Shown here in pieces: positions 1-9,875 of a DNA stretch of 64,000 nucleotides. Position numbers and translations under genes: made by a program. Origin of the DNA: Muribaculaceae bacterium (GTDB lineage: Bacteria; Bacillota; Clostridia; Lachnospirales; Lachnospiraceae); contig JAMPCA010000002.1 of the NCBI GenBank assembly GCA_023666425.1, forward strand, positions 186,001 through 250,000, given 5' to 3'. Every line of letters begins with the position of its first letter. The first letter of the stretch is position 1. Below the pieces are notes generated by a model, which saw only the letters and a program-made list of their open reading frames with translations, was not told the DNA's origin and ran no database searches.

Positions 1-427
1 GCCGGTAGACGTCAATGTACGCAAGCGCATTCTCCTTCTTCACCGTATCCATCTTGTTGATGACAAGGATGACCGGAATCTGCACTTTTTTAAGCTCCTC
101 CACAATGTGCCGCTCCCCCGCTCCGATGTAAGTGCCGGGCTCCACCAGCCAAAGAATCACATCCACTTCCTTTAAGGTTCGCTCCGCCACATTCACCATA
201 TACTCGCCCAGCTTGTTTTTCGCCTTATGGATGCCGGGCGTGTCCAGAAACACGATCTGTCCCCGCCCCGGTTCCGTGTAGACCGTCTGTATCCGGTTTC
301 TGGTCGTCTGGGGCTTGTTGGAGGTAATCGCAATCTTCTGTCCGATCAGCCGGTTCATCAGTGTGGACTTCCCCACGTTCGGCCGTCCGATAATAGTGAC
401 AAATCCTGATTTAAAATTTTCTTCCAT
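1..427 (-). CDS. era: GTPase Era, N-terminal part (cut by window edge)
   Basis: The first 142 codons of the ribosome-assembly GTPase Era are present; the rest, including the KH domain, lies beyond base 1. Seen directly: G1 P-loop GRPNVGKS near residue 15, the PQTTRNRI switch segment with its G2 Thr, G3 DTPG, and G4 NKMD. Era binds the 3' end of 16S rRNA during 30S maturation. The ATG overlaps the stop codon of the upstream peptidase gene by one base (TAATG), which implies translational coupling. Identity is secure because the DTPGIHK and PQTTRNR signatures separate Era from Der and other TRAFAC GTPases. Confidence 0.95.
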   Translation of the reverse strand, partial: MEENFKSGFVTIIGRPNVGKSTLMNRLIGQKIAITSNKPQTTRNRIQTVYTEPGRGQIVFLDTPGIHKAKNKLGEYMVNVAERTLKEVDVILWLVEPGTYIGAGERHIVEELKKVQIPVILVINKMDTVKKENALAYIDVYR

Positions 428-3345
428 TACAGTAAACCTCTTATTTCTCCAAACATATCTGCTTCCTCCCTAATCGCGTTCTCGTTGCCGATCACACACA
501 GACACGCATCCTCCAGCACCGCGGCGATCAGATCTGCAAGCCTGCGGATATCCTCCGGCGTGGCGGATAAGATCTCGTCACGCTCCCTCTGGATATCCTC
601 ATACGTCAGCTCTCCCAGCCATGCCGCCATCGAGCGGTTTCCCTTCGCCTCCGGGTTTAACGGCGTATCTAAGGCTCCGAACGTTCCGATGATATACTTT
701 GTCATATCCCTCTCGTCCGCATCAAAGCCCCGGATATACTCCGGGAGTCGGTTGTAGACCTCGTTGGTCTTCGCCAGATTCGGGTCTCTGTAAGAAGAGA
801 AATAGCTCTCCCCCGTGCGCAGAAAGGCGCTTCCACATCCATAGGCGCCTCCTACCACACGGATATTCGTCCAGAGATAATCATAATTTAAAATTACTTT
901 TAATATTTTCAATATTCCGGTATACGCAAAGCCATGCTTTTTAAAATTCCCCGTCCGCGCCACATACTGTATCTGGGAAGCGTCCGTAAAGCCCTCATTC
1001 TTCTTTTCGAGCACAAGCACGGCAGGCTCCCCCGCCGGACTCCCCTCCGGCAGCTTCCCAAGACTCTCCCTGAGCACGGATTCCGCCTCTTTGTACGCCT
1101 GCTCTTTTGCCGTAAAGCTCACGGTGAGGCGCGCCCGGGTAAACACTTTCTGAATCAGTCCGCAAAGCTTCTCTTCCACAGCCTCCGGCGCACGCACAAT
1201 CTCCTCATCCAGCTGCTGAATCAGTCTGTAGTAAGCAATTCCGGAGGTGGCGTCCTGATAAAAGGCATAGGGGGACTGGTAGGACAATGCGCGCATGGAA
1301 GCCACCACATTGCCGCTGCCGCTTAAGCTCATCTGCAGTCTGGACTTCACCTGGGCGATGATCTCTCCCAGCCGCTTGTGGTCAGACAGCTTAGAAGTGC
1401 GCAGAATCTCGTCCGCAAGCTTCACCGCCTGCTCCAGCTGGCTGTGCAAAACCTTGATCCGCACCTCAAAATATACCGGCATCTTCTCTGCCTTCTTCAG
1501 ATTCGGATAAGCGCTGACGCCGCAGGTGATGCCTCCGGTATAGATGTTGATGGCGTTGGAGAGTCCTGCATAGTCGTGCTCCGCCGTGTCCACATAGCCC
1601 AGTACGCTCCGCAGCAGCCCCAGAAGCGGAACCTCCTCCTGCGAAATATCTGTCACATCAAACAAAAGTGTCACATAATCTATGCCGTTTGTGGCAATTT
1701 CATGCCGCACTACAGGAATATCCCCAAGTCTCTCCTCCATATTGGTAAAAGGCTCTGCCGTCCGCTTCATATCCGCCCTTGTCAGCATCGGGATTTTGCG
1801 AAGGTTCTCCTCCGGGGAGGGCTCCTCCTGATAGGCGCGCAGACGTCTTGTCGCCTCAATAAGAGACTGCCTCTCTTCCGCCGTCATGGCTGCCTTGCGG
1901 GCGGCAAGGCGCTCCTTAAGCGCTCTCTCATTCTTTGTGTTGAGCCCCCGCTCGGGGCAGACTGTCACGACCGCCCCGTGGGGATTGTCGAGAAGGTACT
2001 CCTGCACTAATTTTTCAAAATATCCTGTCCCAATCTGCTTCCGCAGAAAATCCAGCGTATCCAGACACTCCAGATGTAAAAAGGGCTGCATATCATCAAA
2101 AAGCCAGCTCTCCATACACTGCAGGCCGTACAGAAGCCCTTTCGGGAACTGTCCGTAATCCGACTCCCGGAAGCGAAACTCTGCACTGTTGATCCCCGCA
2201 AGCAGCGCATCGGCATCCAGACCGTGCTCCACCAGCCCCCGCAGGGTATCCTCGATGATGGAGACAAAACGTGCCTCGTCCTCCCTGTCCGCGTTTTTGG
2301 CCACAAAGGAGAACATGGGCTGCAGCATACCGTCCATATAGGAACCGTACACATCCTCACCGATCCCGGCGTCAATGAGCGCCTTTTTCACCGGAGCTCC
2401 CGGAGCGCTCACCAGCACATAATCCAGCACGCCAAAGGCCTGGTAGAGCTCCTTGTCCAGGACTGTGCCAATGACCTTGCTGTAAGAAAGATAAGTGTTG
2501 TGCTCCACCGGCTCCTCGTCCGTGACCGGGTAGCTTTTTTCTTTATACCGCAGCCGGTCAAAGGGCTTCTGCAGCTCAATCACCGCATCTACCGCGGCTT
2601 TATCGTAATGGCACAGATACTCTCTGTCCATCCACGCAAGCCGTTCTTCAATATCCAGATCGCCGTACAGATAAATGTAGGCGTTCGACGGATGGTAATA
2701 TTTTTTGTAAAAGGCGAGATAATCCTCATAGGTAAGCTCCGGGATATGGTCGGGATTCCCCCCGGAATCCCTGCCGTAGGTGTTGTCCGGAAACAGTGCC
2801 TGCTGGATGGCCGTCTCCAGCACCTCCTCCGGCGAGGAGTAGGCGCCTTTCATCTCATTGTAGACCACACCGTTGATGGTGAGCGGCGCATCCTCCGACT
2901 CCAGCTCGTAATGCCAGCCCTCCTGCATAAAAATCTCCCGGTACTTCGTAATGTTCGGGTGAAACACGGCGTCCATGTAGACCGCCATCAGATTTTTATA
3001 GTCCTGCCCGTTGTAGCTGGCTACCGGGTACAGTGTCTTTTCGGGATAGGTCATCGCGTTCAAAAACGTGTTGAGGGAGCCCTTCACCAGCTCAATAAAG
3101 GGATCCTTCACCGGAAAGCGCTCGGAACCGCACAGCGTCGTATGCTCAATGATATGGGGCACCCCCGTCTCGTCCTCCGGCGGCGTCCGAAAGCCGATGG
3201 AAAACACCTTGTTGTCGTCCTCATTGGCGATGATACACACCCGCGCACCGCTCTTTTTGTGGCGCAGGATGTAACCCGTGGAGGAGACGTCCTTTAAGCT
3301 GCGCTCCTCTAAAATCTCATATTCCGGTACCTGTAATCTGCTCAT
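427..3345 (-). CDS. M16C family zinc metallopeptidase (PreP/insulinase-like)
   Basis: A 972-residue protein of the length and layout of the M16C presequence-protease type: two M16 halves of about 450 residues joined by a linker. The inverted zinc motif HxxEH is seen as HIIEH followed by TTLCGS near residue 67, and a downstream Glu in the [11 protein letters not shown] segment is the likely third ligand. The family degrades short unstructured peptides inside a closing chamber; no signal peptide is seen, so a cytoplasmic peptide-clearing role is likely. It sits directly upstream of era with a one-base overlap and begins after a good AGGGAGG site. The function within the cell is inferred from family. 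Confidence 0.88.
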   Translation of the reverse strand: MSRLQVPEYEILEERSLKDVSSTGYILRHKKSGARVCIIANEDDNKVFSIGFRTPPEDETGVPHIIEHTTLCGSERFPVKDPFIELVKGSLNTFLNAMTYPEKTLYPVASYNGQDYKNLMAVYMDAVFHPNITKYREIFMQEGWHYELESEDAPLTINGVVYNEMKGAYSSPEEVLETAIQQALFPDNTYGRDSGGNPDHIPELTYEDYLAFYKKYYHPSNAYIYLYGDLDIEERLAWMDREYLCHYDKAAVDAVIELQKPFDRLRYKEKSYPVTDEEPVEHNTYLSYSKVIGTVLDKELYQAFGVLDYVLVSAPGAPVKKALIDAGIGEDVYGSYMDGMLQPMFSFVAKNADREDEARFVSIIEDTLRGLVEHGLDADALLAGINSAEFRFRESDYGQFPKGLLYGLQCMESWLFDDMQPFLHLECLDTLDFLRKQIGTGYFEKLVQEYLLDNPHGAVVTVCPERGLNTKNERALKERLAARKAAMTAEERQSLIEATRRLRAYQEEPSPEENLRKIPMLTRADMKRTAEPFTNMEERLGDIPVVRHEIATNGIDYVTLLFDVTDISQEEVPLLGLLRSVLGYVDTAEHDYAGLSNAINIYTGGITCGVSAYPNLKKAEKMPVYFEVRIKVLHSQLEQAVKLADEILRTSKLSDHKRLGEIIAQVKSRLQMSLSGSGNVVASMRALSYQSPYAFYQDATSGIAYYRLIQQLDEEIVRAPEAVEEKLCGLIQKVFTRARLTVSFTAKEQAYKEAESVLRESLGKLPEGSPAGEPAVLVLEKKNEGFTDASQIQYVARTGNFKKHGFAYTGILKILKVILNYDYLWTNIRVVGGAYGCGSAFLRTGESYFSSYRDPNLAKTNEVYNRLPEYIRGFDADERDMTKYIIGTFGALDTPLNPEAKGNRSMAAWLGELTYEDIQRERDEILSATPEDIRRLADLIAAVLEDACLCVIGNENAIREEADMFGEIRGLL

Positions 3346-3423
3346 AGGATTCCTCCCTTAAATCAAAATATTTGGGGGAAACGCCAGTCTCATGCAGCGC
3401 CTCCCCGGAAAGCCCTGACTGAA

Positions 3424-3453
3424 AAAGACTATCACACATCAGTGATAGTCTTT
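3424..3453 (-). terminator. Rho-independent terminator after the cold-shock gene
   Basis: A perfect 12-bp inverted repeat (AAAGACTATCAC with its complement) around a 6-base loop lies 26 bases after the csp stop codon. Read on the minus strand it ends in a short T run. It separates csp from the peptidase gene. Confidence 0.85.
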
Positions 3454-3478
3454 CTTATTATATGGAATCTATACAATT

Positions 3479-3682
3479 CTAAGCAAGACGTGACACATTT
3501 GCAGCCTGCGGGCCTTTTTCGCCGCTGGTAACTTCAAACTCCACCTTCTCGCCGTCCTTCAATTCCTTGAACCCGTCCATATTCAGTGCTGAAAAATGAA
3601 CGAATACCTCGCTTCCGTCATCATCTGTGATGAATCCGTAGCCTTTTTTTGCATTAAACCATTTTACTGTTCCCTGATGCAT
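3479..3682 (-). CDS. cold-shock protein (CspA family)
   Basis: A 67-residue single OB-fold cold-shock protein. RNP1 is seen as KGYGFITD and RNP2 as VFVHFSAL, with the usual [14 protein letters not shown] start. It binds single-stranded RNA and DNA and keeps mRNA unfolded. The frame is open further upstream, but the ATG at 3682 has a GGAGG site at the right distance and gives the canonical family length, so longer versions are rejected. It is monocistronic: a strong hairpin follows it, and the gene upstream is divergent. The roughly 240-base divergent gap leaves room for a long 5' leader, common for csp genes, but no specific element was recognised there. Confidence 0.95.
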   Translation of the reverse strand: MHQGTVKWFNAKKGYGFITDDDGSEVFVHFSALNMDGFKELKDGEKVEFEVTSGEKGPQAANVSRLA

Positions 3683-3843
3683 AACTAAAAAACCTCCGAT
3701 TTCTCTAAAAACTATGACGCACAACGCGCCGGTAACTTGGAATAGCTCCATTGGTAAAAGACTAGCATATAAACACAAAAATGTCAATATTTTTTCTCCA
3801 ATTCTTGGCAATTTTACTAATTTCCGTTGTGACAAAAAATTTG

Positions 3844-3873
3844 CTGACAAGCTGCGCCGGAATGTGTTATCCT
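3844..3873 (+). promoter_or_regulatory. candidate sigma-A promoter of the malic enzyme gene
   Basis: CTGACA, an 18-base spacer and TATCCT, about 50 bases before the start codon. The match to TTGACA/TATAAT is moderate. Confidence 0.4.
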
Positions 3874-3924
3874 TAATTAGGATAAAACGAGAGAATCTAT
3901 ATAACATTAAGGAGATATTTACGC

Positions 3925-5079
3925 ATGGAACAGAAGGAAAAAGCACTGGAATGCCACAGAAAATGGAACGGAAAGCTGGAGACGGCCGCAAAAGCTAAGG
4001 TGAACTCCAGAGAAGATCTGGCGATTGCCTACACGCCGGGAGTCGCGGAACCCTGCAGAGCCATTGCCGAAGATCCCTCCCTTGCCTACACCTACACCTG
4101 GAAGGCAAACACGGTTGCTGTAGTCTCGGACGGAAGCGCCGTGCTGGGTCTTGGCAACATCGGCCCCTATGCGGCGATGCCCGTGATGGAAGGAAAATGT
4201 GTGCTCTTTAAGGAATTTGGCGGCGTCAACGCTGTCCCCATCTGCCTGGACACACAGGACACCGAGGAGATCATTACGGCCGTCAAAAATCTCGCGCCGG
4301 GCTTCGGCGGAATCAATCTGGAGGACATTTCCGCCCCCCGCTGCTTTGAGATCGAAGAACGCCTAAAGCAGATGCTTGACATTCCGGTTTTCCACGACGA
4401 CCAGCACGGTACCGCCATTGTCGTTCTGGCGGGAATCATCAACGGCCTGCGCCTGACCGGAAAGAAAAAGGAGGACTGCCAGGTCGTGGTGAACGGCTCC
4501 GGTTCCGCCGGGGTTGCCATCGCAAAGCTTCTCCTGGCCTACGGCTTTTCCCATGTGACCATGTGTGACAAGGCCGGAATCATTGGGGAAAATTATCCTG
4601 ACATGAACTGGATGCAGAAAAAGATGGCAGAGGTCACCAACCTCGCGCATAAGACGGGAACGCTGGCTGACGCACTCGCAGGCGCAGATATCTTTGTGGG
4701 CGTCTCCGCGCCGAATATCGTGACGCCGGAAATGGTGGCTTCCATGCATTCGGATTCCATTCTCTTTGCCATGGCCAACCCCGTTCCGGAGATTATGCCG
4801 GACATCGCAAAGGCCGCGGGTGCCAGAGTGGTGGGAACCGGACGCAGCGATTTCCCGAACCAGGTGAACAATGTGATCGCCTTTCCCGGCATCTTCCGGG
4901 GGGCGCTGGAGGGACATGCCAGACAGATTACCGAAGAAATGAAGCTGGCTGCTGCAGAAGCACTTGCAGCCCTGGTCTCAGATGAAGAGTTAAATGATGA
5001 TTTTATTATGCCGGAAGCCTTTGATCCCCGGGTTGCCGATGTGGTCAGCGAGGCTGTGCGCGCGCATATACAGCGGTAG
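3925..5079 (+). CDS. NAD(P)-dependent malic enzyme
   Basis: A 384-residue short bacterial malic enzyme that decarboxylates malate to pyruvate with reduction of NAD(P). Seen: the N-terminal [11 protein letters not shown] segment with the catalytic Tyr, the [16 protein letters not shown] substrate/NAD loop, [12 protein letters not shown], the metal-binding [10 protein letters not shown], and a Rossmann [14 protein letters not shown] near residue 190. The end has the FPGIFRGAL segment. The ATG follows AAGGAG. It stands alone upstream of a DUF4364 gene on the same strand (21-base gap). Making pyruvate suits a cell with pyruvate:ferredoxin oxidoreductase. Cofactor choice cannot be read here. Confidence 0.93.
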   Translation: MEQKEKALECHRKWNGKLETAAKAKVNSREDLAIAYTPGVAEPCRAIAEDPSLAYTYTWKANTVAVVSDGSAVLGLGNIGPYAAMPVMEGKCVLFKEFGGVNAVPICLDTQDTEEIITAVKNLAPGFGGINLEDISAPRCFEIEERLKQMLDIPVFHDDQHGTAIVVLAGIINGLRLTGKKKEDCQVVVNGSGSAGVAIAKLLLAYGFSHVTMCDKAGIIGENYPDMNWMQKKMAEVTNLAHKTGTLADALAGADIFVGVSAPNIVTPEMVASMHSDSILFAMANPVPEIMPDIAKAAGARVVGTGRSDFPNQVNNVIAFPGIFRGALEGHARQITEEMKLAAAEALAALVSDEELNDDFIMPEAFDPRVADVVSEAVRAHIQR

Positions 5080-5100
5080 GATAAGCAGGAGTTTCACACT

Positions 5101-5622
5101 ATGGCAAAACCATTTACGATCTATAAGCTCACAATCCTCTATATGTTAAGCAAGACAGAGCTTCCCCTCACAAATTTCCAGATCGTGAACTTTTTCATGC
5201 AGCTGGAATACACTTACTACTATTTTCATGTGGAGGAGGCTCTCTGGGAGCTTGAGGACGCCGGTCTCATCACCTCGGAGGCCACCCGCACCGATACCCG
5301 CTACACCATCACCGCTGCGGGAACCGATACTCTTTTCATGCAGCGCGACAAGATGAACGAGAGCATCCGCAGGGACGTGGACAAATTCCTCTCCGACCAT
5401 AAATATGAGCTGCGGAAGGAAAATCTGGCTCTGGCCGACTACTACATGACTACCAACCACGAGTATGCCGTCCACGCCCGTATGCTCTCGGTGGAACATT
5501 ACCCCATCATTGATCTCACACTCTCGGTTCACACAAAGGCGCAGGCCGAAGCGATCTGCGATAACTGGCGAAAACAGAACGAGGAGGTATATTCCTATCT
5601 GATGGATCTTCTAATGCAGTAG
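5101..5622 (+). CDS. DUF4364 family protein
   Basis: A 173-residue protein that I recognise as DUF4364, a family common in Clostridia. The N-terminal half (about residues 8-75) reads as a winged helix: TIYKLTILYMLSK, then a helix ending in NFQIVNFFMQ, then a wing around ITSEATRTDTRYTIT. The C-terminal half is an alpha/beta region of unknown role. A DNA-binding or regulatory function is inferred from the fold only. It follows the malic enzyme by 21 bases and may be co-transcribed. Its last 12 bases overlap the end of the convergent dapA gene. Confidence 0.8.
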   Translation: MAKPFTIYKLTILYMLSKTELPLTNFQIVNFFMQLEYTYYYFHVEEALWELEDAGLITSEATRTDTRYTITAAGTDTLFMQRDKMNESIRRDVDKFLSDHKYELRKENLALADYYMTTNHEYAVHARMLSVEHYPIIDLTLSVHTKAQAEAICDNWRKQNEEVYSYLMDLLMQ

Positions 5623-6507
5623 GTCAGCATTCACAAGAGCCTTATGAAGCTGCTCTTTGTGGCATTCCTCCAAAGAAGTTAAAGGAAGCCTTAATCCCCC
5701 GGCCTCATAGCCGAGCATCGCAAGAGCCGCCTTTGCCGGAATGGGATTCACCTCGCAAAACAGCGCATGAACCAGCTCCAGATAGCCAAGCTGCAGCTCT
5801 CTCGCCCTCTGCAGATTCCCCTTCAGGTAAGCGTCCACCATCTCATGTACCCCATCGGGTACAAGGTTCGAAAGCACCGAGATCACGCCGACGCCTCCCA
5901 GCGACAGAATCGGGAGGATCTGGTCGTCATTGCCGGAATAGATTGCAAACTCCAGCCCGGCAAGCTCTGCCAGCCTGGCAAGATCCGCCACCTGGGAGAT
6001 ATTTCCGCCAGCCTCTTTGATTCCCACTACATTTTCACAGTCGCCTGCGATGCGCACCGCTGTCTCCGGCAAAAGATTACAGCCGGTGCGGCTGGGCACA
6101 TTGTACATGATAACTGGCAGGCCGACGCGATGCGCCACATAACTGTAATGCTCATAGAGCCCGTTCTGGGTGGCCTTGTTATAAAACGGCGTGACCGCTA
6201 AAAAAGCGTCCACTCCGAGAGCCTCCGCCTTCTGTGCAAAAGCTGCCACATTTTCCGTACAGTTTCCGCCGCAGCCCGCCAGCACCGGAACGCGCCCGGC
6301 CGTACATTTCACTGCCGCAGCTATGACCGACAGACGCTCCTCCTCCGTCATCGTTGCCGGTTCTCCCGTAGTGCCACAGACAATAATCGCATCCGTATGT
6401 CCGGCAATCTGCCGCTCAATCAGTGTCTCAAGCATCCCATAATTGACACTCTTATCCTCACAAAACGGCGTAACCAGTGCTACGCCAGCACCCCTGAATA
6501 CAGACAT
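5611..6507 (-). CDS. dapA: 4-hydroxy-tetrahydrodipicolinate synthase
   Basis: A 298-residue TIM-barrel lyase condensing pyruvate with aspartate semialdehyde, the first committed step to diaminopimelate and lysine. Seen: the GTTGEPATM motif near residue 44, YNVPSRTG near 135 (Tyr of the proton relay), and the Schiff-base Lys in VVGIKEAGGN near 163. A GTG three codons upstream lies inside the ribosome site, so the ATG at 6507 preceded by GGGGAG is taken as start. It is the last gene of dapF-murE-dapA, which supplies meso-diaminopimelate and its ligase together. Confidence 0.95.
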   Translation of the reverse strand: MSVFRGAGVALVTPFCEDKSVNYGMLETLIERQIAGHTDAIIVCGTTGEPATMTEEERLSVIAAAVKCTAGRVPVLAGCGGNCTENVAAFAQKAEALGVDAFLAVTPFYNKATQNGLYEHYSYVAHRVGLPVIMYNVPSRTGCNLLPETAVRIAGDCENVVGIKEAGGNISQVADLARLAELAGLEFAIYSGNDDQILPILSLGGVGVISVLSNLVPDGVHEMVDAYLKGNLQRARELQLGYLELVHALFCEVNPIPAKAALAMLGYEAGGLRLPLTSLEECHKEQLHKALVNADLLH

Positions 6508-6537
6508 ATGCGCCACTCCCCTTTTTTATTTTTCAGA

Positions 6538-8010
6538 CTAAAGGACAAGCTGCGGATTCTCCTTTATGATATCCGCGATCAGTTCTCTCTCATCCATATG
6601 GTGCTTTACACCCCGTATCTCCTGGTAGTCTTCATGTCCCTTACCGGCCAGTACCACAATATCTCCATCCTCTGCGTGCTCCATACAGTAAAGAATGGCC
6701 TCCTTCCGGTCGGGAATCGTCACATAGGCGCCCTTTTCCCGCTTAACCCCCTCTAAAATATCCTCTATGATGTCCATGGGTTCCTCGTCTCTGGGATTAT
6801 CGCTCGTCACCACAGTAAGATCCGCCAGTCTCGAGGATACCTCTCCCATCTCGTAACGGCGGGATTTCGCCCGGTTTCCTCCACAGCCAAACAGACATAA
6901 GAGCCGTCCCGGCTCATATTCCCGCAGAGTGGTCAGCAGGCTCTCCAGCGACATGGCGTTGTGGGCATAATCAATCATCAGGGTATAGCGCTTTGTCACA
7001 GGGACAATCTCTATGCGTCCCTTGACACTGACAGTGGCAAGCGCCTTTTGTATCTGCTCCTGCCCCACCCCAAAACGGCGGCAGATCGCAATGGCCGTCA
7101 GGGAATTGTACACGGAAAAGCTCCCCGGCACATTCACCTCCACCTCAAAATCCATCCGTCCACGCACATGGTAGCGCACTCCCAGCGCGCCGTGCTCCTT
7201 CCTGAGCTCTACATTCTCCGCGATAAGATCATTGTCCTTACCATAGCCGAAGGTTTCCACCTCGCAGGTGTGTCCCGCGAGAATCCCCTGCAAATGCTCG
7301 CTGTCGCCGTTAAAAATCCCCGTTTTGCACTGTCTGAACAAAAGACTCTTACAGTGCATGTAATCGGCAAAATCCTTATGCTCATTTTTTCCGATGTGAT
7401 CCGGCTCCAGATTCGTGAATACTCCGAGATCAAAGGTAAAGCCGGAAACTCTGTGCAGCATCAAAGCCTGCGAAGATACCTCCATGACGACCGCCGTAAG
7501 CCCCGCATCCACCATCTGCGCAAAAAGCTCCTGCACCCGGTAGGACTCCGGCGTAGTGATTGCAGTGGGAATCCGCTCCCCGCCCACAATGGACTCAATC
7601 GTGCCAATCAGTCCGGTTTTGATTCCCGCTGTTTCCAGAATCGACTTCACCATGTAGGTGGTAGTGGTCTTCCCTTTCGTGCCCGTGATTCCAATGGTTT
7701 TCAGTTTTCGTGCCGGATAGCCAAAATACGCGGCGGACATGCAGGCCAGGGCCAGTCTGCCATTCTCCACCTTCACATAAGTAACGCCGGGAATATACTC
7801 CACATCCCGCTCTACAATGACTGCAGCCGCCCCATTTTGCACTACCCCGGGTATAAAATCATGGGCGTCTCTTACTGTCCCGGCGATACACACGAACACC
7901 GAGCCCTTCTCCACTTTCCGGGAGTCGTACACCAGAGTGGTGATTTCTGTATCCACGCTCCCCGCTATCAGCTCATAGTCCAAATCTTTTAAAAGCTGTC
8001 CAACCGTCAT
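6538..8010 (-). CDS. murE: UDP-MurNAc-L-Ala-D-Glu:meso-diaminopimelate ligase
   Basis: A 490-residue Mur ligase that adds the third residue of the peptidoglycan stem peptide. Seen: the N-terminal UDP-binding segment with VYDSRKVEKGSVFVC, the P-loop GITGTKGKTTT near residue 109, NLEPDHIGKNEH, and the C-terminal DNPRDEEP motif, whose DNPR form marks meso-diaminopimelate specificity in this family. The ATG at 8010 has a GGGAGG site; an ATG ten codons earlier lacks one. Neighbouring dapF and dapA make its substrate, which fits. Confidence 0.96.
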   Translation of the reverse strand: MTVGQLLKDLDYELIAGSVDTEITTLVYDSRKVEKGSVFVCIAGTVRDAHDFIPGVVQNGAAAVIVERDVEYIPGVTYVKVENGRLALACMSAAYFGYPARKLKTIGITGTKGKTTTTYMVKSILETAGIKTGLIGTIESIVGGERIPTAITTPESYRVQELFAQMVDAGLTAVVMEVSSQALMLHRVSGFTFDLGVFTNLEPDHIGKNEHKDFADYMHCKSLLFRQCKTGIFNGDSEHLQGILAGHTCEVETFGYGKDNDLIAENVELRKEHGALGVRYHVRGRMDFEVEVNVPGSFSVYNSLTAIAICRRFGVGQEQIQKALATVSVKGRIEIVPVTKRYTLMIDYAHNAMSLESLLTTLREYEPGRLLCLFGCGGNRAKSRRYEMGEVSSRLADLTVVTSDNPRDEEPMDIIEDILEGVKREKGAYVTIPDRKEAILYCMEHAEDGDIVVLAGKGHEDYQEIRGVKHHMDERELIADIIKENPQLVL

Positions 8011-8064
8011 ATCGCCCTTCCCTCCCAATTTCCATTCCATTTTATTAAATGTATATTATATTTC

Positions 8065-8898
8065 TTATAATTCGTATTCTCCGGTAAAGACCTGAACTGC
8101 AGGCCCGGTCATAAAAATATGGTTGCTGTCCCTGTCGTACTCGATTTTTAAATCCCCGCCCCGCAGATGTACCAGCACACAGTTCTCTGTCAGCCCGTTT
8201 AAGATACATGCCATCACCGATGCGCAGGTTCCGGTTCCGCAGGCCAATGTTTCCGCCGAGCCACGCTCCCATACCCGCATGGAGATCTCTGTCCGGGAGT
8301 GAATCTGCACAAATTCCACATTGGTTCGTCTCGGAAAGCGCTCGTGATTCTCAAAGGCCGGGCCGTAATCCTCAACCGGCAGCTCTTTTACATCCGGCAC
8401 AAAGACCACTGCATGGGGATTGCCCATGGACACACAGGTCATACGCCACTCCTTTTCCCCGACCGTAACTGGCTCGTCTACGACGCGCTCCCCTTTTGCC
8501 TTTACTGGAATCTGTTCCGGCAAAAGAATGGGCTCGCCCATATCCACGCGCACCATCGACACCTTCTCCTGCTCAACCGTAAGACTTAAATATTTGACTC
8601 CCGCCCCGGTCTCCACAGAGATTTCTGTCTTCTCCGTCATGCCGTGGTCGTACACATACTTCGCCACACAGCGGATTCCGTTGCCGCACATCTCCGCCTC
8701 AGAGCCGTCCGCATTGTACATGCGCATACGAAAATCTGCCACACCGGAAGGCCCGATGGTGATCAGCCCGTCCGAGCCGATGCCAAAACGCCGGTCACTC
8801 ACCGCCACCGCCAGCTTCGAGGGCTGTGCAACTGTCTCCTCGAAAAGATTCACATACACATAATCATTGCCGCACCCATGCATCTTTGTAAATTTCAT
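8065..8898 (-). CDS. dapF: diaminopimelate epimerase
   Basis: A 277-residue cofactor-independent racemase converting LL- to meso-diaminopimelate. The two active-site cysteines are seen in EMCGNGIRC near residue 75 and ACGTGTCAS near 219, along with the KMHGCGNDYVYV start. It is the first gene of the dapF-murE-dapA run, preceded by GAGGGGG. Its upstream region is shared with the divergent AraC-type gene and contains a long palindrome that could also affect dapF transcription; no clear minus-strand promoter was identified. Confidence 0.96.
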   Translation of the reverse strand: MKFTKMHGCGNDYVYVNLFEETVAQPSKLAVAVSDRRFGIGSDGLITIGPSGVADFRMRMYNADGSEAEMCGNGIRCVAKYVYDHGMTEKTEISVETGAGVKYLSLTVEQEKVSMVRVDMGEPILLPEQIPVKAKGERVVDEPVTVGEKEWRMTCVSMGNPHAVVFVPDVKELPVEDYGPAFENHERFPRRTNVEFVQIHSRTEISMRVWERGSAETLACGTGTCASVMACILNGLTENCVLVHLRGGDLKIEYDRDSNHIFMTGPAVQVFTGEYEL

Positions 8899-8938
8899 CC
8901 TGTCCCCCTCGCTTTCCTTATTTTACCATTACTATACT

Positions 8939-8994
8939 CCGCACTTTTTGAAATAAAAACAGCACAAGTGCTATTTATATTGCAAAGAGTGCGG
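8939..8994. repeat. 56-bp imperfect palindrome at the AraC-gene promoter
   Basis: The outer arms CCGCACTTTTTG (8939-8950) and CAAAGAGTGCGG (8983-8994) match in 11 of 12 positions. An inner AGCACAAGTGCT (8961-8972) has exactly the same centre of symmetry, between 8966 and 8967. About 23 of 28 arm positions pair. It covers the -35 box of the + strand promoter and lies upstream of the expected transcript start, so it should act as DNA, probably as an operator. Autoregulation by the adjacent AraC protein is an inference. Confidence 0.7.
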
Positions 8995-9008
8995 GCATAG
9001 AGTATAAT
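8980..9008 (+). promoter_or_regulatory. sigma-A promoter of the AraC-family gene
   Basis: TTGCAA, a 17-base spacer and TATAAT. The -35 box and most of the spacer fall within the right arm of the 56-bp palindrome. Confidence 0.75.
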
Positions 9009-9041
9009 TACTGTGACAAATTACAAAGGCAGGAGCTACTT

Positions 9042-9875
9042 ATGGAAGAATATGAACAGACCGGCTACCTCAACACAAATTTTCGCATGTTTCACCTCAC
9101 AGACACGAACCTGCGCCCCATCGGCTTTCACTATCACAGCTTTCACAAGATACTGATCGTTCTCTCCGGCGATGTGTCCTACTGCGTGGAATGCCGCACC
9201 TACCGGCTTCGTCCGGGAGATATCGTGTTCGTCCCCGCCGGGGAGGTGCACCGTCCCATCGTGCCGGACGGCCGCTACGAGCGCATCATTATCTATATTT
9301 CCACCGATTACCTGGAAAACTATCACGAAAAAGAGGCGGATCTCTCCTGGTGTCTGCGCACCGCCCACGAGAAACAGTCCCATGTTCTCAGGGTTCCGGC
9401 ATTCTCCAAAAGCCGGCTTGGCCAGATCACCCGCGAGTTCGAACGCTCCGCAGACTCTACGGAGTACGCCGGAGAACTCTACCACAACCTCCTTTTTCTG
9501 GAATTCATGGTAATCTTAAACCGTCTGGCCATCGGAGGAGAGGTGGAATATCTGGCCACAAGCTCTAACAGTAAAATACTGGAGATCGTTAATTTTTTAA
9601 ATGAGCATTTGACAGAGGACATCACCATCGACCATCTGGCGGATACCTTCTATCTAAACCGCTACCACCTCATGCATACCTTTAAGGATGAGACGGGCTA
9701 CACCATCGGCGGCTATCTCACTGCCAAACGCCTGCTCTACGCTCAGGAGCTCATTGACAACGGGGAGCCCATCACCTCCGTCTGCTATGCCTGCGGCTTC
9801 CACAACTACTCGACCTTCCTGCGGGCATACCGGAAGCAATACGGACATTCTCCAAGGGAACAGCGGACACTATGA
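9042..9875 (+). CDS. AraC-family transcriptional regulator with cupin sensor
   Basis: A 277-residue regulator. Residues about 15-150 form a cupin sensor: FHYHSFHKILIVLSG with metal- or ligand-binding histidines, then LRPGDIVFVPAGEVH. Residues about 175-275 carry two helix-turn-helix motifs, ending with the AraC signature around SVCYACGFHNYSTFLRAYRKQYG and SPREQR. The ligand cannot be read, though sugar-responsive regulators often have this layout. It has its own promoter overlapped by a 56-bp palindrome. Its stop overlaps the end of the convergent pyrophosphatase gene by six bases. No transport or sugar genes lie next to it, so its targets are unknown. Confidence 0.88.
   Translation: MEEYEQTGYLNTNFRMFHLTDTNLRPIGFHYHSFHKILIVLSGDVSYCVECRTYRLRPGDIVFVPAGEVHRPIVPDGRYERIIIYISTDYLENYHEKEADLSWCLRTAHEKQSHVLRVPAFSKSRLGQITREFERSADSTEYAGELYHNLLFLEFMVILNRLAIGGEVEYLATSSNSKILEIVNFLNEHLTEDITIDHLADTFYLNRYHLMHTFKDETGYTIGGYLTAKRLLYAQELIDNGEPITSVCYACGFHNYSTFLRAYRKQYGHSPREQRTL

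Noticed and set aside
2224-3297. Long + strand open frame opposite the M16C peptidase gene
   Set aside because: It has no ribosome site, no family match and the odd composition of an antisense frame; the minus-strand gene explains the region.
8939-8994. RNA hairpin or attenuator at the palindrome
   Set aside because: The + strand promoter puts the transcript start downstream of the palindrome, so on that strand it would not be transcribed.
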